Notes: generated by a model not told the origin, from the letters alone. A DNA stretch of 64,000 bases from Caballeronia fortuita (GCF_001544835.2 NZ_FCNX02000014.1:124001-188000); one strand, 5' to 3'; positions 32,210 through 42,127 are shown, numbered from the stretch's first letter. Made by a program: numbers and translations.

Positions 32210-34135
32210 ATGGGATCGACTGCACCCGGCTTGCCGGCTGACGACAAGCACGAGCCGAAGTCGCACGGACATCCGGCATTGCTCGGGCTTTCGCTCGCGG
32301 CGCTCGGCGTCGTCTACGGCGATATCGGCACGAGTCCGCTCTATACGCTCAAGACCGTGTTCGATCCATCGGGCGGCCTGCCTTTGCAGCCCGCGAACGT
32401 GATCGGCATCGTGTCGCTGATCTTCTGGTCGCTTACCGTGATCGTCTCGCTCAAGTACGTGACGTTGATTCTGCGCGCCAACAATCACGGCGAAGGCGGC
32501 ATCATGGCGCTGCTCGCGCTCGCGGCTTCATCGGTCGAATCCAAACAGCGTTTGAAGCACGTGCTTCTGATCGTCGGCGTGATGGGCGCTGCGCTCTTCT
32601 ATGGCGATGGCGTCATCACGCCCGCCATCTCCGTGCTGAGCGCGGTGGAAGGGCTCGAAGTGGCCGCGCCCGGGCTTCAGCCGTATGTCGTGCCGGTGAC
32701 GCTCGTCGCGCTGATCGCGCTCTTCGTCATGCAGAAGCACGGCACATCGGGCATCGGCGCAGTGTTCGGTCCGGTGATGGTGCTGTGGTTCATCGTGCTG
32801 GCCGTGTCGGGCTTCATGAACATCAAGGAATCGCCGCATATTCTCGCGGCGCTCAATCCGCTAGAGGGGCTCGCTTTCTGCGTGCATCATCGCTGGCTCG
32901 CGTTCGTGGCGCTCGGCGCGGTCGTGCTCTCGCTGACCGGCGCCGAAGCGCTCTATGCCGACATGGGCCACTTCGGTTCGCGGCCGATCCGCCTCACCTG
33001 GTTCGCAATTGTCTTTCCCGCGCTCGCGCTCAACTATCTCGGTCAGGGCGCGCTTTTGATGGCCGATCCTACCGCACTGCAAAATCCGTTCTATCGCCTC
33101 TTTCCTTCGTGGATGCTTTATCCGATGGTCGTGCTCTCGACCATCGCCACGGTCATTGCGTCGCAGGCCGTGATATCCGGCACCTATTCGATGACCAAGC
33201 AGGCGATGCAGCTTGGCTTCCTGCCGCGCATGAGCGTCGTGTACACATCGGCGAAGGAGATCGGGCAGATCTACGTGCCGGGCATCAATTGGACGCTTCT
33301 GCTCGCGGTGGTCGCCGCCGTGATCGGCTTCGGTTCGTCGACCGCGCTCGGCTCCGCATACGGCATCGCCGTGACGGGAACGATGCTCATCACGACGATG
33401 CTGACCTTCTTCGTGATCCGCTATGCATGGCATTACAACTGGGTGTTGTGCATCTTCTCGACTGCGTTCTTCTTCGTGATCGACGCCATGTTCTTCTCGG
33501 CCAATTGCCTGAAGATCGCGGATGGCGGCTGGTTCCCCGTCGCGATCGGCCTCCTGATGTTCACGGTCATGGCGACGTGGGGACGCGGCGCGCAGATGAT
33601 GATCCAGGAAGCGCGCGTGCGCGCCGGCACGATGCCGCTGAAACCTTTCCTCGCGAATCTGCTCGCGCGATCGCCCGCGCGCGTGGAAGGCACGGCGATT
33701 TTCATGTCGAACGATCCGAGCGGCGTGCCGCATTCGCTGCTCAATAACCTCATGCACAATCGCGTGCTGCACGAACATACCGTGTTTCTCACGGTCGCGA
33801 CCGAGCCTGTGCCGTGGGTCGACGAAGCGCGCCGCGTGTCGATCGAAACGCTCGGCAACGGCTGCTTCCAGGTGACGGTGAACTACGGCTTCAAGGACGA
33901 AGTCGATCTGCCCGCCGCACTGGAAAAGTGCCGTGGCGCGGGGCTCAAGTTCGACCGCGCAACGATTTCGTATTTCATGTCGCGCGCGACCGTGGTGCCG
34001 ACGCCCGGCACCGGCATGGCGTTATGGCGCGAACGGCTCTTCGCAATCATGCTGCACAATGTAGGCAACGTCGCGGCCTATCTGCGATTACCGGCCGATC
34101 GCGTGATCGAGCTCGGTGCGCGCGTCGAGATATGA
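32210..34135 (+). CDS. kup: Low-affinity potassium uptake transporter Kup
   Basis: The protein is 641 residues, normal for Kup. ATG 32210 follows GGGAGG. It shows the family opening LSLAALGVVYGDIGTSPLYT, then LRANNHGEGGIMALLALA, FYGDGVITPAISVLSAVEGL, DMGHFGSRPIRLTWF and NYLGQGALL, with 12 hydrophobic segments and a ~170-residue cytoplasmic tail. It imports K+ with H+ across the inner membrane. It appears to be a single-gene transcript. No riboswitch was recognised upstream, but 32081-32209 is too short to exclude leader control. Confidence 0.95.
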   Translation: MGSTAPGLPADDKHEPKSHGHPALLGLSLAALGVVYGDIGTSPLYTLKTVFDPSGGLPLQPANVIGIVSLIFWSLTVIVSLKYVTLILRANNHGEGGIMALLALAASSVESKQRLKHVLLIVGVMGAALFYGDGVITPAISVLSAVEGLEVAAPGLQPYVVPVTLVALIALFVMQKHGTSGIGAVFGPVMVLWFIVLAVSGFMNIKESPHILAALNPLEGLAFCVHHRWLAFVALGAVVLSLTGAEALYADMGHFGSRPIRLTWFAIVFPALALNYLGQGALLMADPTALQNPFYRLFPSWMLYPMVVLSTIATVIASQAVISGTYSMTKQAMQLGFLPRMSVVYTSAKEIGQIYVPGINWTLLLAVVAAVIGFGSSTALGSAYGIAVTGTMLITTMLTFFVIRYAWHYNWVLCIFSTAFFFVIDAMFFSANCLKIADGGWFPVAIGLLMFTVMATWGRGAQMMIQEARVRAGTMPLKPFLANLLARSPARVEGTAIFMSNDPSGVPHSLLNNLMHNRVLHEHTVFLTVATEPVPWVDEARRVSIETLGNGCFQVTVNYGFKDEVDLPAALEKCRGAGLKFDRATISYFMSRATVVPTPGTGMALWRERLFAIMLHNVGNVAAYLRLPADRVIELGARVEI

Positions 34136-34230
34136 CGGCGCAAATCGGCTGATACGCGTGTCTTTCACGCAGGCAGGCGGCGTCGATTCGAGCGAGACTC
34201 ACCAAAGATACGCGGCCCACAGGAGACGCC

Positions 34231-36231
34231 ATGACCGCCAGCAGCACGCCGACTCGCCATCCGTTTCCATCGACCGCGCGTCTCGTCGAGCGCGGCAAGA
34301 TCGTCTCCGCGCGCGAGGCCGTGCGCCTGATCCGCTCGGGCGACACTATCGCGACGAGCGGTTTCGTCGGCATCGGCTTCGCGGAGGAAGTGGCGATCGC
34401 GCTGGAAGAGCGCTTCGTCGAAGGCAGCGATCCGATCGCGGATCTCACACTCGTCTACGCAGCAGGACAGGGCGATGGCCGCGGCAAGGGTCTCAATCAT
34501 CTCGCGCACGAAGGTCTTGTCAAACGCGTGATTGGCGGTCACTGGGGACTCGTGCCGGGCTTGCAGAAGATGGCGATCGAGAACCGCGTCGAAGCGTATA
34601 ACTTGCCGCAAGGCGTAATTTCGCAGCTTTTTCGCGATATCGCCGCGCATCGTCCGGGACAGCTTTCTACGGTTGGCCTCGGCACGTTCGTCGATCCGCG
34701 CAACGGCGGCGGCAAGCTCAACGCGCGCACGACGGAAGACATCGTGCGGCTGATGCCCGTGGACGGCACGGACTATCTGTATTACAAGACGTTCCCGATC
34801 GACGTTGCCATCGTGCGCGGCACCACTGCCGATCTCAACGGCAACGTGACGATGGAAAAGGAAGCGCTGACGCTAGAGGCGTTATCGATTGCGATGGCCG
34901 CGCGCAATTCAGGCGGCATCGTCATCGCGCAGGTCGAACGGCTCGCGGAATCGAACACGCTCAACTCGCGTCAGGTGAAGATACCCGGCGTGATGGTCGA
35001 TTGCGTCGTGCTCGCGAAACCCGACAATCACTGGCAGACCTTCGGCGAGCAATACAGCGCGGCGTTTTCCAGCGAATTGCGCGTGGCCGCGAGTTCGGTG
35101 CCGCCCATGCCGCTCACGGAGCGCAAGATCATCGCGCGGCGCGCGGCGTTCGAGCTGATGGCCAATAGCGTCGTGAATCTGGGCATCGGCATGCCGGAAG
35201 GCATCGCGAGCGTCGCGAACGAAGAGCAGGTGATCGATCTTTTCACGATGACCACGGAGCCTGGCGTAATCGGCGGCATCCCGGCGGGCGGCCTGAACTT
35301 CGGCGCGGCGACGAACACGCAGGCGATCATCGACCAGCCCTATCAGTTCGACTTCTACGATGGCGGCGGCCTCGATATCGCGTTCCTCGGTCTTGCACAG
35401 GCGGACGGTGAAGGCAATCTTAACGTGAGCAAGTTCGGGCCGAAGCTCGCGGGCGCGGGCGGCTTCATCAATATCAGCCAGGCTGCGAAAAAGGTCGTAT
35501 TCGTAGGCACTTTCAATGCAGGCAAGCTCGATGTCGCGATCGAAGAGGGCAAGCTCATGATTCGCCGCGAAGGCGATTGCAGGAAGTTCGTCGATGCAGT
35601 CGAGCATCGCACCTTCAGCGGTCGTTACGCGGCCGAGCGCGGACAGACCGTGGTCTATATCACCGAGCGCTGCGTGTTCGAGCTGACCGGCCGTGGCCTC
35701 GCGCTGACGGAAGCAGCGCCGGGCATCGATTTCGAGCGCGACATCATCGCGCAAATGGGCTTCGCGCCGCTGATCGACACGCCGCCGCGTCTCATGGATG
35801 AACGCATCTTCCGCGATGCGCCTATGGGCCTACGCGATATCCTGCTGCGCCTCGATCTGTCCGAGCGTTTCAGCTACGACGCGGAGAAGAATCTCTTCTT
35901 CATCAACTTCGAAGGGCACGAAGTCAAGAGCCTGAGCGATGTCGAAGCGATACGCGTCGAGGTCGAAAAGCAACTCGCGGGCGTGAAAGCAAAGCCGCAT
36001 GCGATCGTGAACTACGATAACTTCTCGATTCGCCCCGACATGCTCGATGCGTATTCGGAGATGGTCACGAAACTCGTCGACGGTCACTACGATCGCGTCA
36101 CGCGCTATACGACGAGCAGCTTCCTGCGCCTGAAGCTGGGCGATGCATTGAAGCGGCGCGGCGTTGCGCCGTATATCTACGAAAGTCCGGAAGAAGCGCG
36201 CGAACACGAAGCGAAACGCGCATCGGAATGA
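34231..36231 (+). CDS. Family I CoA-transferase, propionate/acetate CoA-transferase-like
   Basis: The protein is 666 residues. ATG 34231 follows AGGAG. Two fused CoA-transferase halves are visible: residues ~20-250 (SGDTIATSGFVGIGFAEEVA, GTFVDPRNGGGKLN) and ~290-540 (RRAAFELMANSVVNLGIGMP). E343 in MTTEPGVIGGIPAGG is the expected catalytic glutamate that forms the CoA thioester. A C-terminal ~120-residue extension (IFRDAPMGLRDILLRLDLSE...) is typical of the longer Pct-type members. It would move CoA between short-chain acyl-CoAs and acids such as acetate or propionate. Exact substrates are open. A terminator follows at 36237. Confidence 0.88.
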   Translation: MTASSTPTRHPFPSTARLVERGKIVSAREAVRLIRSGDTIATSGFVGIGFAEEVAIALEERFVEGSDPIADLTLVYAAGQGDGRGKGLNHLAHEGLVKRVIGGHWGLVPGLQKMAIENRVEAYNLPQGVISQLFRDIAAHRPGQLSTVGLGTFVDPRNGGGKLNARTTEDIVRLMPVDGTDYLYYKTFPIDVAIVRGTTADLNGNVTMEKEALTLEALSIAMAARNSGGIVIAQVERLAESNTLNSRQVKIPGVMVDCVVLAKPDNHWQTFGEQYSAAFSSELRVAASSVPPMPLTERKIIARRAAFELMANSVVNLGIGMPEGIASVANEEQVIDLFTMTTEPGVIGGIPAGGLNFGAATNTQAIIDQPYQFDFYDGGGLDIAFLGLAQADGEGNLNVSKFGPKLAGAGGFINISQAAKKVVFVGTFNAGKLDVAIEEGKLMIRREGDCRKFVDAVEHRTFSGRYAAERGQTVVYITERCVFELTGRGLALTEAAPGIDFERDIIAQMGFAPLIDTPPRLMDERIFRDAPMGLRDILLRLDLSERFSYDAEKNLFFINFEGHEVKSLSDVEAIRVEVEKQLAGVKAKPHAIVNYDNFSIRPDMLDAYSEMVTKLVDGHYDRVTRYTTSSFLRLKLGDALKRRGVAPYIYESPEEAREHEAKRASE

Positions 36232-36236
36232 AACGA

Positions 36237-36264
36237 GGGCCGCGATTCGGGCGGCCCTTGCTTC
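36237..36264. terminator. Intrinsic terminator between converging genes
   Basis: GGGCCGC (36237-36243) pairs with GCGGCCC (36251-36257) with a 7-base loop, then TTGCTTC. It sits between the CoA-transferase stop and the permease stop and may serve the plus strand mainly. Confidence 0.6.
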
Positions 36265-36273
36265 AATGGTTCT

Positions 36274-37782
36274 TTAGCCGCGCGCGGTGCGGCCCGATGC
36301 GTCCTCTCGCCGATTGCGCAGCCTGCTATGGCGTATGCCGTAACCGAAGTAGATCGCGATGCCGATCGCCATCCATACAATGAGCCGTATCCACGTATCG
36401 GCGGGCAGGCCGGACATCAGAAAGAGCGATGACAGCGCACCGAGCGGCGCGACAACATAGACTGCGGGCGTCTTGAATGCGCGCTCGAGTTGCGGCTGCG
36501 TAATGCGCAACACCAGCACGCCGATGCACACGACCATGAACGCGAACAACGTGCCGATGCTGACGAGCTCGCCGACGAGTCCTATCGGCAAGAGTCCGGC
36601 GAGAATCATCACGATGATGCCGGTGATGATCGTCGTGATGTACGGCGTCTGGAAACGCGGATGGATCTTCGATGCGAACGGTGGCAAAAGGCCGTCTCTC
36701 GCCATCGAATAGAAGATGCGCGGCTGCGACAGCAACAGCACCAGTATTACGGACGTGAGGCCGAAGATCGCACCGAGCTTCACGATGGGCGAGAGCCAGC
36801 GCATGCCGATCGCATCGACGCCGACCGCGATCGGGTCCGACACATTGAGCTTGTCGTAAGAGACGATGCCCGTCAGCACGTACGAAACCAGCACATAGAG
36901 AATCGTGCAGATCGTGAGCGAGCCGAGCAGGCCGATCGGCATGTCGCGTTTCGGGTTGCGCGTTTCCTGCGCGACGCACGATACCGAATCGAAGCCGATA
37001 TACGCAAAGAACACGACCGCCGTCCCGCGCAATACGCCGCTCATGCCGAAGACGCCGGATTCGCCGGTGTTCGGCGGAATGAACGCGCCTGTCGGATTCT
37101 GTGCGGTGACCCAGTGACTCGTATCGACATAGGCGATGCCTGCCGCGATGAACGCAAGCACGATCAACACCTTGATGACGACGATGAAGCTGTTCACGCG
37201 CGCCGACTCGCGTATGCCGATGACGAGCAGTATCGTGATGAGTCCGACGATCACCATCGCGGGCACGTTGAGGATCGCGCCGACATGACTCCAGCCGTGA
37301 CCCGGATCATAGGCGAAGGGCGCTTTCGATAACTGCTCGGGAATGTCGATGCCAAGCGAATGCAGAAAGCTCACGACATAGCCCGACCATCCGATTGCAA
37401 CGGTCGTCGCGCCCACGGCATATTCGAGAATCAGATCCCAGCCGATGAGCCATGCGATGAGTTCGCCCATCGTGGCATAGGCATACGTGTATGCGCTGCC
37501 GGATACCGGCACGGTCGATGCCATCTCCGCATAACATAGGCCCGCGAGCGCACAAACGATTGCGCCCAGCACGAAGGAAATGATGATGCCGGGGCCGGCG
37601 TTGGTCGCCGCCGCGTGTCCTGTCAGCACGAAAATCCCTGCGCCGATGATGCAGCCGACGCCGAGCATCACGACATCGAGCGCGGTAAGCGAGCGCTTGA
37701 GCGTGTGGCCGCCGTGTTCCTGAAGCACTTCCTCGGTTTCGGCCGCTTCGCTTTGCAGCGCCGCGATGGACTTCCTTTGCAT
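36274..37782 (-). CDS. APC-family amino-acid permease (cationic amino-acid transporter-like)
   Basis: The protein is ~502 residues from ATG 37782; a GTG at 37791, five bases after a GAGG, is an alternative start. A soluble N-terminus (KSIAALQSEAAETEEVLQE) precedes about 12 membrane segments. APC signatures are MLGVGCIIGAGIFVLTGHAA, PVSGSAYTYAYATMGELIAW and FFAYIGFDSVSCVAQETRNP. The last motif and length fit the CAT/YfnA subgroup. It imports an amino acid by proton symport; the substrate is not defined. It is convergent with the CoA-transferase gene. Confidence 0.88.
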   Translation of the reverse strand: MQRKSIAALQSEAAETEEVLQEHGGHTLKRSLTALDVVMLGVGCIIGAGIFVLTGHAAATNAGPGIIISFVLGAIVCALAGLCYAEMASTVPVSGSAYTYAYATMGELIAWLIGWDLILEYAVGATTVAIGWSGYVVSFLHSLGIDIPEQLSKAPFAYDPGHGWSHVGAILNVPAMVIVGLITILLVIGIRESARVNSFIVVIKVLIVLAFIAAGIAYVDTSHWVTAQNPTGAFIPPNTGESGVFGMSGVLRGTAVVFFAYIGFDSVSCVAQETRNPKRDMPIGLLGSLTICTILYVLVSYVLTGIVSYDKLNVSDPIAVGVDAIGMRWLSPIVKLGAIFGLTSVILVLLLSQPRIFYSMARDGLLPPFASKIHPRFQTPYITTIITGIIVMILAGLLPIGLVGELVSIGTLFAFMVVCIGVLVLRITQPQLERAFKTPAVYVVAPLGALSSLFLMSGLPADTWIRLIVWMAIGIAIYFGYGIRHSRLRNRREDASGRTARG

Positions 37783-38227
37783 GACGGTCACGATCGCCTC
37801 CTTGTGCGGCGTCAGCGCGGCCGCGCCCCGTGGCACGGCGAAGTCTGCCGCCTGTTCGACTGCGCGGTGAACCACGTGCCTGCCGCGTTACCTGCACGTT
37901 CGTTCTGACGTATTGTCGTTTCGTGATAGCAGATTTTGCCGGGGAATTCGAGCGCGGCGCTGTTGCGAAACGGATGCAATGAAAGACTTATGAATAAGCT
38001 TATACGCGGCGTGCGCAATGTAGCAGGAAGCGTGCCGCGTCGGCCGCAAGTATTTCGCCTGATAGTGCGGCGCAAGACCACTCGGCATTCAAGGGCATAA
38101 AGGGAGCACATCCAGCGAGGCTGCGCGGCGCACTATAATCGAATTCACAATTGCGATTTTCAACCCGGAATCCGTTCCGTCTATATACGAAACGTTCACC
38201 GGATTTTCCTTCACGTGGAGATTTGAT
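37783..38227. other. Divergent intergenic region between permease and peroxiredoxin
   Basis: There is no credible gene in these 445 bases. It should contain both promoters; the only clear element is the TATAAT listed separately. It is more AT-rich near 37915-38020 than its surroundings. Confidence 0.4.
38134..38139 (+). promoter_or_regulatory. Possible -10 box of the peroxiredoxin gene
   Basis: A perfect TATAAT lies 88 bases upstream of the peroxiredoxin start. No good TTGACA is seen at the right spacing, which fits a promoter that needs an activator such as OxyR, but no OxyR site was identified. Confidence 0.35.
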
Positions 38228-38884
38228 ATGGCTATACGCATTGGTGATGAAGCTCCCGATTTCACGGCAGAGACGACCGAAGGCACGATCCGCTTTCACG
38301 AGTGGATCGGCGATAAATGGGCGATCCTCTTTTCGCATCCGAAGGACTTCACGCCGGTCTGCACGACCGAGCTCGGCTACATGGCGAGGCTCAAGCCCGA
38401 GTTCGACAAGCGCAACACGAAGGTGATCGGCCTGTCGATCGATCCGGTGACGAATCACGCGCAGTGGGCGAAGGATATCGAAGAGACGCAGGGCACGGCG
38501 GTCAACTATCCGATGATCGGCGATGCGGACCTGAACGTCGCGAAGCTCTACGACATGATCCACCCGAACGCGAGCGGCGCGAATCCGCGCACGGCCAACG
38601 ACAACGCCACCATTCGCGCGGTGTTCATCGTGGGTCCGGACAAGAAGGTGAAGGCTACGTTCACATATCCGATGAGCGCGGGCCGCAACTTCGACGAAGT
38701 GTTGCGCTTGCTGGATGCGCTGCAGCTGAATGCGAAGCACACCGTTGCAACGCCGGTGAACTGGAAGCCGGGCGACGACGTCATCATCCCGACGTCGGTC
38801 TCCGATGAGGACGCGAAGAAGAAGTATCCCGAAGGCTTCAAGACGCTGAAGCCTTATCTGCGCACGGTGGCGCAGCCGAAGTAA
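38228..38884 (+). CDS. 1-Cys peroxiredoxin (Prx6 type)
   Basis: The protein is 218 residues. ATG 38228 follows GGAG. The peroxidatic cysteine is C45 in SHPKDFTPVCTTELGYM; no other cysteine occurs in the protein, so it is a 1-Cys enzyme needing an outside thiol. The C-terminal dimer-forming region (VATPVNWKPGDDVIIPTSVS) is typical of the Prx6 subgroup, unlike short AhpC. It reduces H2O2 and organic peroxides in the cytoplasm. It is followed by a terminator and, convergent, a ferritin-like protein, an oxidative-stress pairing. Confidence 0.92.
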   Translation: MAIRIGDEAPDFTAETTEGTIRFHEWIGDKWAILFSHPKDFTPVCTTELGYMARLKPEFDKRNTKVIGLSIDPVTNHAQWAKDIEETQGTAVNYPMIGDADLNVAKLYDMIHPNASGANPRTANDNATIRAVFIVGPDKKVKATFTYPMSAGRNFDEVLRLLDALQLNAKHTVATPVNWKPGDDVIIPTSVSDEDAKKKYPEGFKTLKPYLRTVAQPK

Positions 38885-38891
38885 CGCGCAG

Positions 38892-38924
38892 CGCCGGCCC
38901 GCGTCATGCAGGCCGGCGTTTTCA
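38892..38924. terminator. Intrinsic terminator after the peroxiredoxin gene
   Basis: CGCCGGCC (38892-38899) pairs with GGCCGGCG (38911-38918), then TTTTC. It lies between two converging genes. Confidence 0.75.
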
Positions 38925-38931
38925 TCGCAGT

Positions 38932-39405
38932 CTAGTTGTGACCCGTGCGGCGCTCCGGCGACGTTTCGACTTCGCCCGGCCGGCGCAGCATCTTGTCGAC
39001 TTCGCCCGCATGCAGTTCCTCGACCTGGATCATCTGCCGCGCGTATTCTTCGAGCGCGACGGAGCGGTCTTCGACGAGCGTGAGCAATTCACGGTAATGA
39101 CCGAGCGCCACGGTTTCCGACTGTAGCGATTCGCGCAGGATCGTCGCGATGTCGAAGGTGTGATTGTCGAGCAGCGGGCCGATTTCGAGCGACGGATACG
39201 CACCGAGCGTCGTGATCCATTCGCCGGCCTGATGCGCGTGCAGCAGCGATTCGTCGGCTTGTGCGCGCAGCCATGACACGATGGGAATGCGTCCGAAGCC
39301 GAATACGAGAAACGAATAGTGCGTGTATCGCACGACGCCCGCGAGTTCCGCTTCGAGAATCTTGTTCAGGACGCCGACGACCTTTTCCTTTTCGAGCTCT
39401 GCCAT
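38932..39405 (-). CDS. Bacterioferritin / ferritin-like iron-storage protein
   Basis: The protein is 157 residues. The start at 39405 follows GGAGG at 5 bases. It is a four-helix ferritin-like fold with the di-iron pattern: Glu in LEAELAGVVRYTHYSF, ESLLHAHQ (E..H), then ESLQSETVALGHYRELL and VEELHAGEVDKML. It resembles bacterioferritin but carries an unusual aromatic segment (FLVFGFGRIPIVSWL). It probably oxidises and stores iron, limiting Fenton damage, in keeping with the adjacent peroxiredoxin. Whether it binds haem is unclear. Confidence 0.85.
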   Translation of the reverse strand: MAELEKEKVVGVLNKILEAELAGVVRYTHYSFLVFGFGRIPIVSWLRAQADESLLHAHQAGEWITTLGAYPSLEIGPLLDNHTFDIATILRESLQSETVALGHYRELLTLVEDRSVALEEYARQMIQVEELHAGEVDKMLRRPGEVETSPERRTGHN

Positions 39406-39567
39406 TCTTGCCTCCGTTTTCAATGTCAACGCATGCACGGGCATGACTCATTGTAGTCACGCGAGCGGCGCATGCGAGGTGAAAACTGCGGCGTCGGAGC
39501 GCGCAAGATGCGCTCCCGGAATGCCCTGATGACGATGTAGCCGCGCATCAGGGTGAAGATTGCAAGT

Positions 39568-40278
39568 TCAGGCGATTTCCTCGATCCACACCGATGCCGT
39601 GCGGGTCAGCACTTGCGACATCGCGGAACGCGCGCCGTCGCCATCGGCGGATTCGATCGCGCGCACGAGCCTGCCGTAATCGCCGAGCTGCGAATCCGGC
39701 ACGCGCGGCAACGCATGCGGTTGCGCGCGCAACGCGGCCTTCATCGTCCGGATGCCGACGCGCACGACGCTGCCCATCTGACGCAGCACTTCATCACCGC
39801 TTGCATCGACGATAGCAGCCTGTAGCGCCTCTTCCGCAGCGGACTGCAAAGGTTCGGATGGACTCGCATGGAGGAGCCGCTGATAAGCCGCATTGATCGC
39901 AATACGTTGATGCCGGTTCGCGCGCGTGGCGGCGAGCGCGGCAGCGGGCGGATCGACGAGCGCGCGGAACTCCATCAGCCTGCGGAAGCAGTCGGGATCG
40001 TGCAGCGCGCGCATGCGCCATTCGGCGACTTCGGGATCCATGATGAGCCACTCGCGCGCGGGCTTGATGCGTGTGCCCGTCTTGGGCCGCACATCGAGCA
40101 TGCGGCGCGAGATGAGGATGCTCAGCGCCTCGCGCATGATGGTTCTGCTGACGCCGTGCTGCTTCGAAAGAATGACTTGCGGCGGAAGCACGTTGTCCTG
40201 GTATTCGCCACTCACGATGCCCGCGACGAGTTGATTCACCACACGCTTGACGAGCGATGCTTCATATCCATGATTCAT
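39568..40278 (-). CDS. GntR-family regulator, FCD (FadR-type) subfamily
   Basis: The protein is 236 residues from ATG 40278 (MNHGYEASLVKRVVNQL). The N-terminal winged helix-turn-helix includes LPPQVILSKQHGVSRTIMRE and ALSILISRRMLDVRPKTGTR; the C-terminal all-helical FCD domain binds a small carboxylate, usually through metal. Unlike usual FCD members it has RALVDPPAAALAATRANRHQ at the ligand entry. It is divergent from a ketopantoate-reductase-like gene 458 bases away; regulation of that gene is possible. The effector is unknown. Confidence 0.85.
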   Translation of the reverse strand: MNHGYEASLVKRVVNQLVAGIVSGEYQDNVLPPQVILSKQHGVSRTIMREALSILISRRMLDVRPKTGTRIKPAREWLIMDPEVAEWRMRALHDPDCFRRLMEFRALVDPPAAALAATRANRHQRIAINAAYQRLLHASPSEPLQSAAEEALQAAIVDASGDEVLRQMGSVVRVGIRTMKAALRAQPHALPRVPDSQLGDYGRLVRAIESADGDGARSAMSQVLTRTASVWIEEIA

Positions 40279-40736
40279 GTTTTTGTTCTCGTGATGACGC
40301 CCACGCTTGTGGCTTCGCGCGTTCGTCGCTGAACGGCAAAGCCAGCGTTTGTCTAAGTTCACAGCGCCTCGGTGCACCGCGCTTCGTACACTCGCGCGAA
40401 GCGCTTCCCTGGCACGCCGTGTATTTGGTCCCCGGATTCCTTTACCCGATGCGGCCTTGGCCGCACACCCCATAGCGGTCGGCATTGTTTGGACAGCATC
40501 GTCGATCCGCTGAAAGAAGCGTATCCTCGCGCGACCTGTTTTAACAATATGGTGCACCGCTAATTCGACTGACTATCGTGCGTCCGCCCACAAAATCGCA
40601 CGCACGCGCGACATGGCGCAAATTCATGCGACACACGCAAGCGTTTGCGCAACATCGGTCATGCGAAGGCGCGTCCATAGGCATGTGTTACCGTGGCGAG
40701 CGATCAACACCAACATCGCAATGAGGAGAAGCAAGG
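40279..40736. other. Divergent intergenic region with one operator-like palindrome
   Basis: No credible gene is seen in 458 bases. It contains GGTGCACC at 40552-40559 within TATGGTGCACCGC, resembling the TGGTNNACC-type sites bound by FCD regulators; the adjacent GntR gene makes it a reasonable operator candidate. No sigma-70 pair is clear. Confidence 0.3.
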
Positions 40737-41630
40737 ATGAAAGTCGCCGTCATGGGTGCGGGCGCCGTCGGCTGTTATTACGGCGGCATGCTTGCGCGCG
40801 CGGGTCACGAGGTCGTGCTGATCGCGCGGCCGCAACATGTAGAGGCTATCGAACGCGATGGTTTGCGCCTCCAAACGCAGCACTTCGACGAACGCGTGCG
40901 TGTGGCCGCGAGCACCGAAGCGAGCGCGGCGCACGGCGCGCAGCTCGTGCTGTTCTGCGTGAAGTCCACCGATACGGACAGCGCCGCGCAAGCGCTCGCG
41001 CCCCATCTCGAACGCGATGCGCTGCTGCTCTCGCTGCAAAACGGCGTGGAGAACGCCGGGCGATTGCGCGAGCTGTTGCCGCACGAAGCGGCGGCTGCGG
41101 TCGTCTATGTCGCTGCCGAGATGGCCGGGCCGGGACACGTGAAGCACAACGGACGCGGTGAGCTCGTCATCGAGCCATCGACGAAGAGCGATGAAGTCGC
41201 GCGTGCCTTCGTGCAGGCGCATGTGCCGACCGACATCTCCGACAACGTGCGCGGCGCGCTATGGGCCAAGCTCGTGCTGAATTGCGCTTACAACGCGCTG
41301 TCCGCAATCACGCAGTTGCCCTACGGGAGACTCGTGCAGGGCGAGGGCATCACGCGTGCGATGCGCGATGTCGTCGACGAATGCCTCGCGGTTGCGAAAG
41401 CCGATGACGTGACGATTCCCGGCGACGTCGATGCCGCCGTGCAACGCATCGCCGAAACGATGCCGAACCAGTTTTCGTCGACCGCGCAGGATCTCGCGCG
41501 CGGCAGGACGAGCGAGATCGATCATCTAAACGGCTTGATCGTGCGGCGCGGCGAAGCGCTCGGCGTGCCGACGCCTGCGAATCGCCTGCTGCACGCGCTC
41601 GTCAAGACCATCGAAAGCAAGGGCCGATAA
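40737..41630 (+). CDS. 2-dehydropantoate 2-reductase family (ketopantoate reductase-like)
   Basis: The protein is 297 residues. ATG 40737 follows GAGGAG. The NADP-binding motif is VMGAGAVGCYYGGML, followed by FCVKSTDTDSAA and LLSLQNGVEN. The C-terminal helical domain has LWAKLVLNCAYNALSAITQL with the catalytic Lys, and SSTAQDLARGRTSEIDHLNG with the substrate Ser/Glu. It is the PanE/ApbA fold, which reduces ketopantoate for pantothenate synthesis. Many proteobacteria carry paralogues with other 2-oxoacid substrates, so I leave the symbol blank. It appears to be monocistronic. Confidence 0.85.
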   Translation: MKVAVMGAGAVGCYYGGMLARAGHEVVLIARPQHVEAIERDGLRLQTQHFDERVRVAASTEASAAHGAQLVLFCVKSTDTDSAAQALAPHLERDALLLSLQNGVENAGRLRELLPHEAAAAVVYVAAEMAGPGHVKHNGRGELVIEPSTKSDEVARAFVQAHVPTDISDNVRGALWAKLVLNCAYNALSAITQLPYGRLVQGEGITRAMRDVVDECLAVAKADDVTIPGDVDAAVQRIAETMPNQFSSTAQDLARGRTSEIDHLNGLIVRRGEALGVPTPANRLLHALVKTIESKGR

Positions 41631-41710
41631 GGCCGGGCACGGGCGATGCTGATTTCATGGAGCGCGCACAGAAAACACTGTGCGCAGTCCAACACACCGG
41701 AGAGTTCACC

Positions 41711-42043
41711 ATGAAATCGTTCGTCAAAGCAGTGGCCGTCGCCGCCGTGGTGGTGGCGCCGGCACTTTCTTTCGCGCAATCCGATGCGTCGGTCACGCGT
41801 GCCCAGGTGAAGCGGGATCTGCGGCAGGTCGAGGCCGCAGGGTACGATCCGTCGCGTTCGGATCAGACATCGTATCCATCGGATATTCAGGCTGCTGAAA
41901 GTCGTGCTTCGCACCAGAGCACTTCCCGTAACGCCGATACGAACTCGTATGGCGGCGCCAGCGACAGCCGTTCGGCTGCGGGCATGCGCATGATGCCGCC
42001 GCTCGGCAACGACGGCACCAAGCCAATCTATTTCGGCCGTTGA
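41711..42043 (+). CDS. Exported DUF4148 protein
   Basis: The protein is 110 residues. ATG 41711 follows GGAG (spacing ~9) and starts a signal peptide (KSFVKAVAVAAVVVAPALSFAQ). The mature part begins with the DUF4148 helix (SVTRAQVKRDLRQVEAAGYD, then PSRSDQTSYPSDIQAAE) and ends in a polar, disordered Ser/Asn-rich tail. This small periplasmic family is abundant in Burkholderiaceae and has no known function. It is probably a single-gene transcript. Confidence 0.85.
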   Translation: MKSFVKAVAVAAVVVAPALSFAQSDASVTRAQVKRDLRQVEAAGYDPSRSDQTSYPSDIQAAESRASHQSTSRNADTNSYGGASDSRSAAGMRMMPPLGNDGTKPIYFGR

Positions 42044-42127
42044 TCTCGTCGGGGCCGGGTGACTTGAGCGCGCTTCGCGCAACGGCGTTACCATCGATTC
42101 CTCCGTTTGGCTTCAAGGAAACGAGTC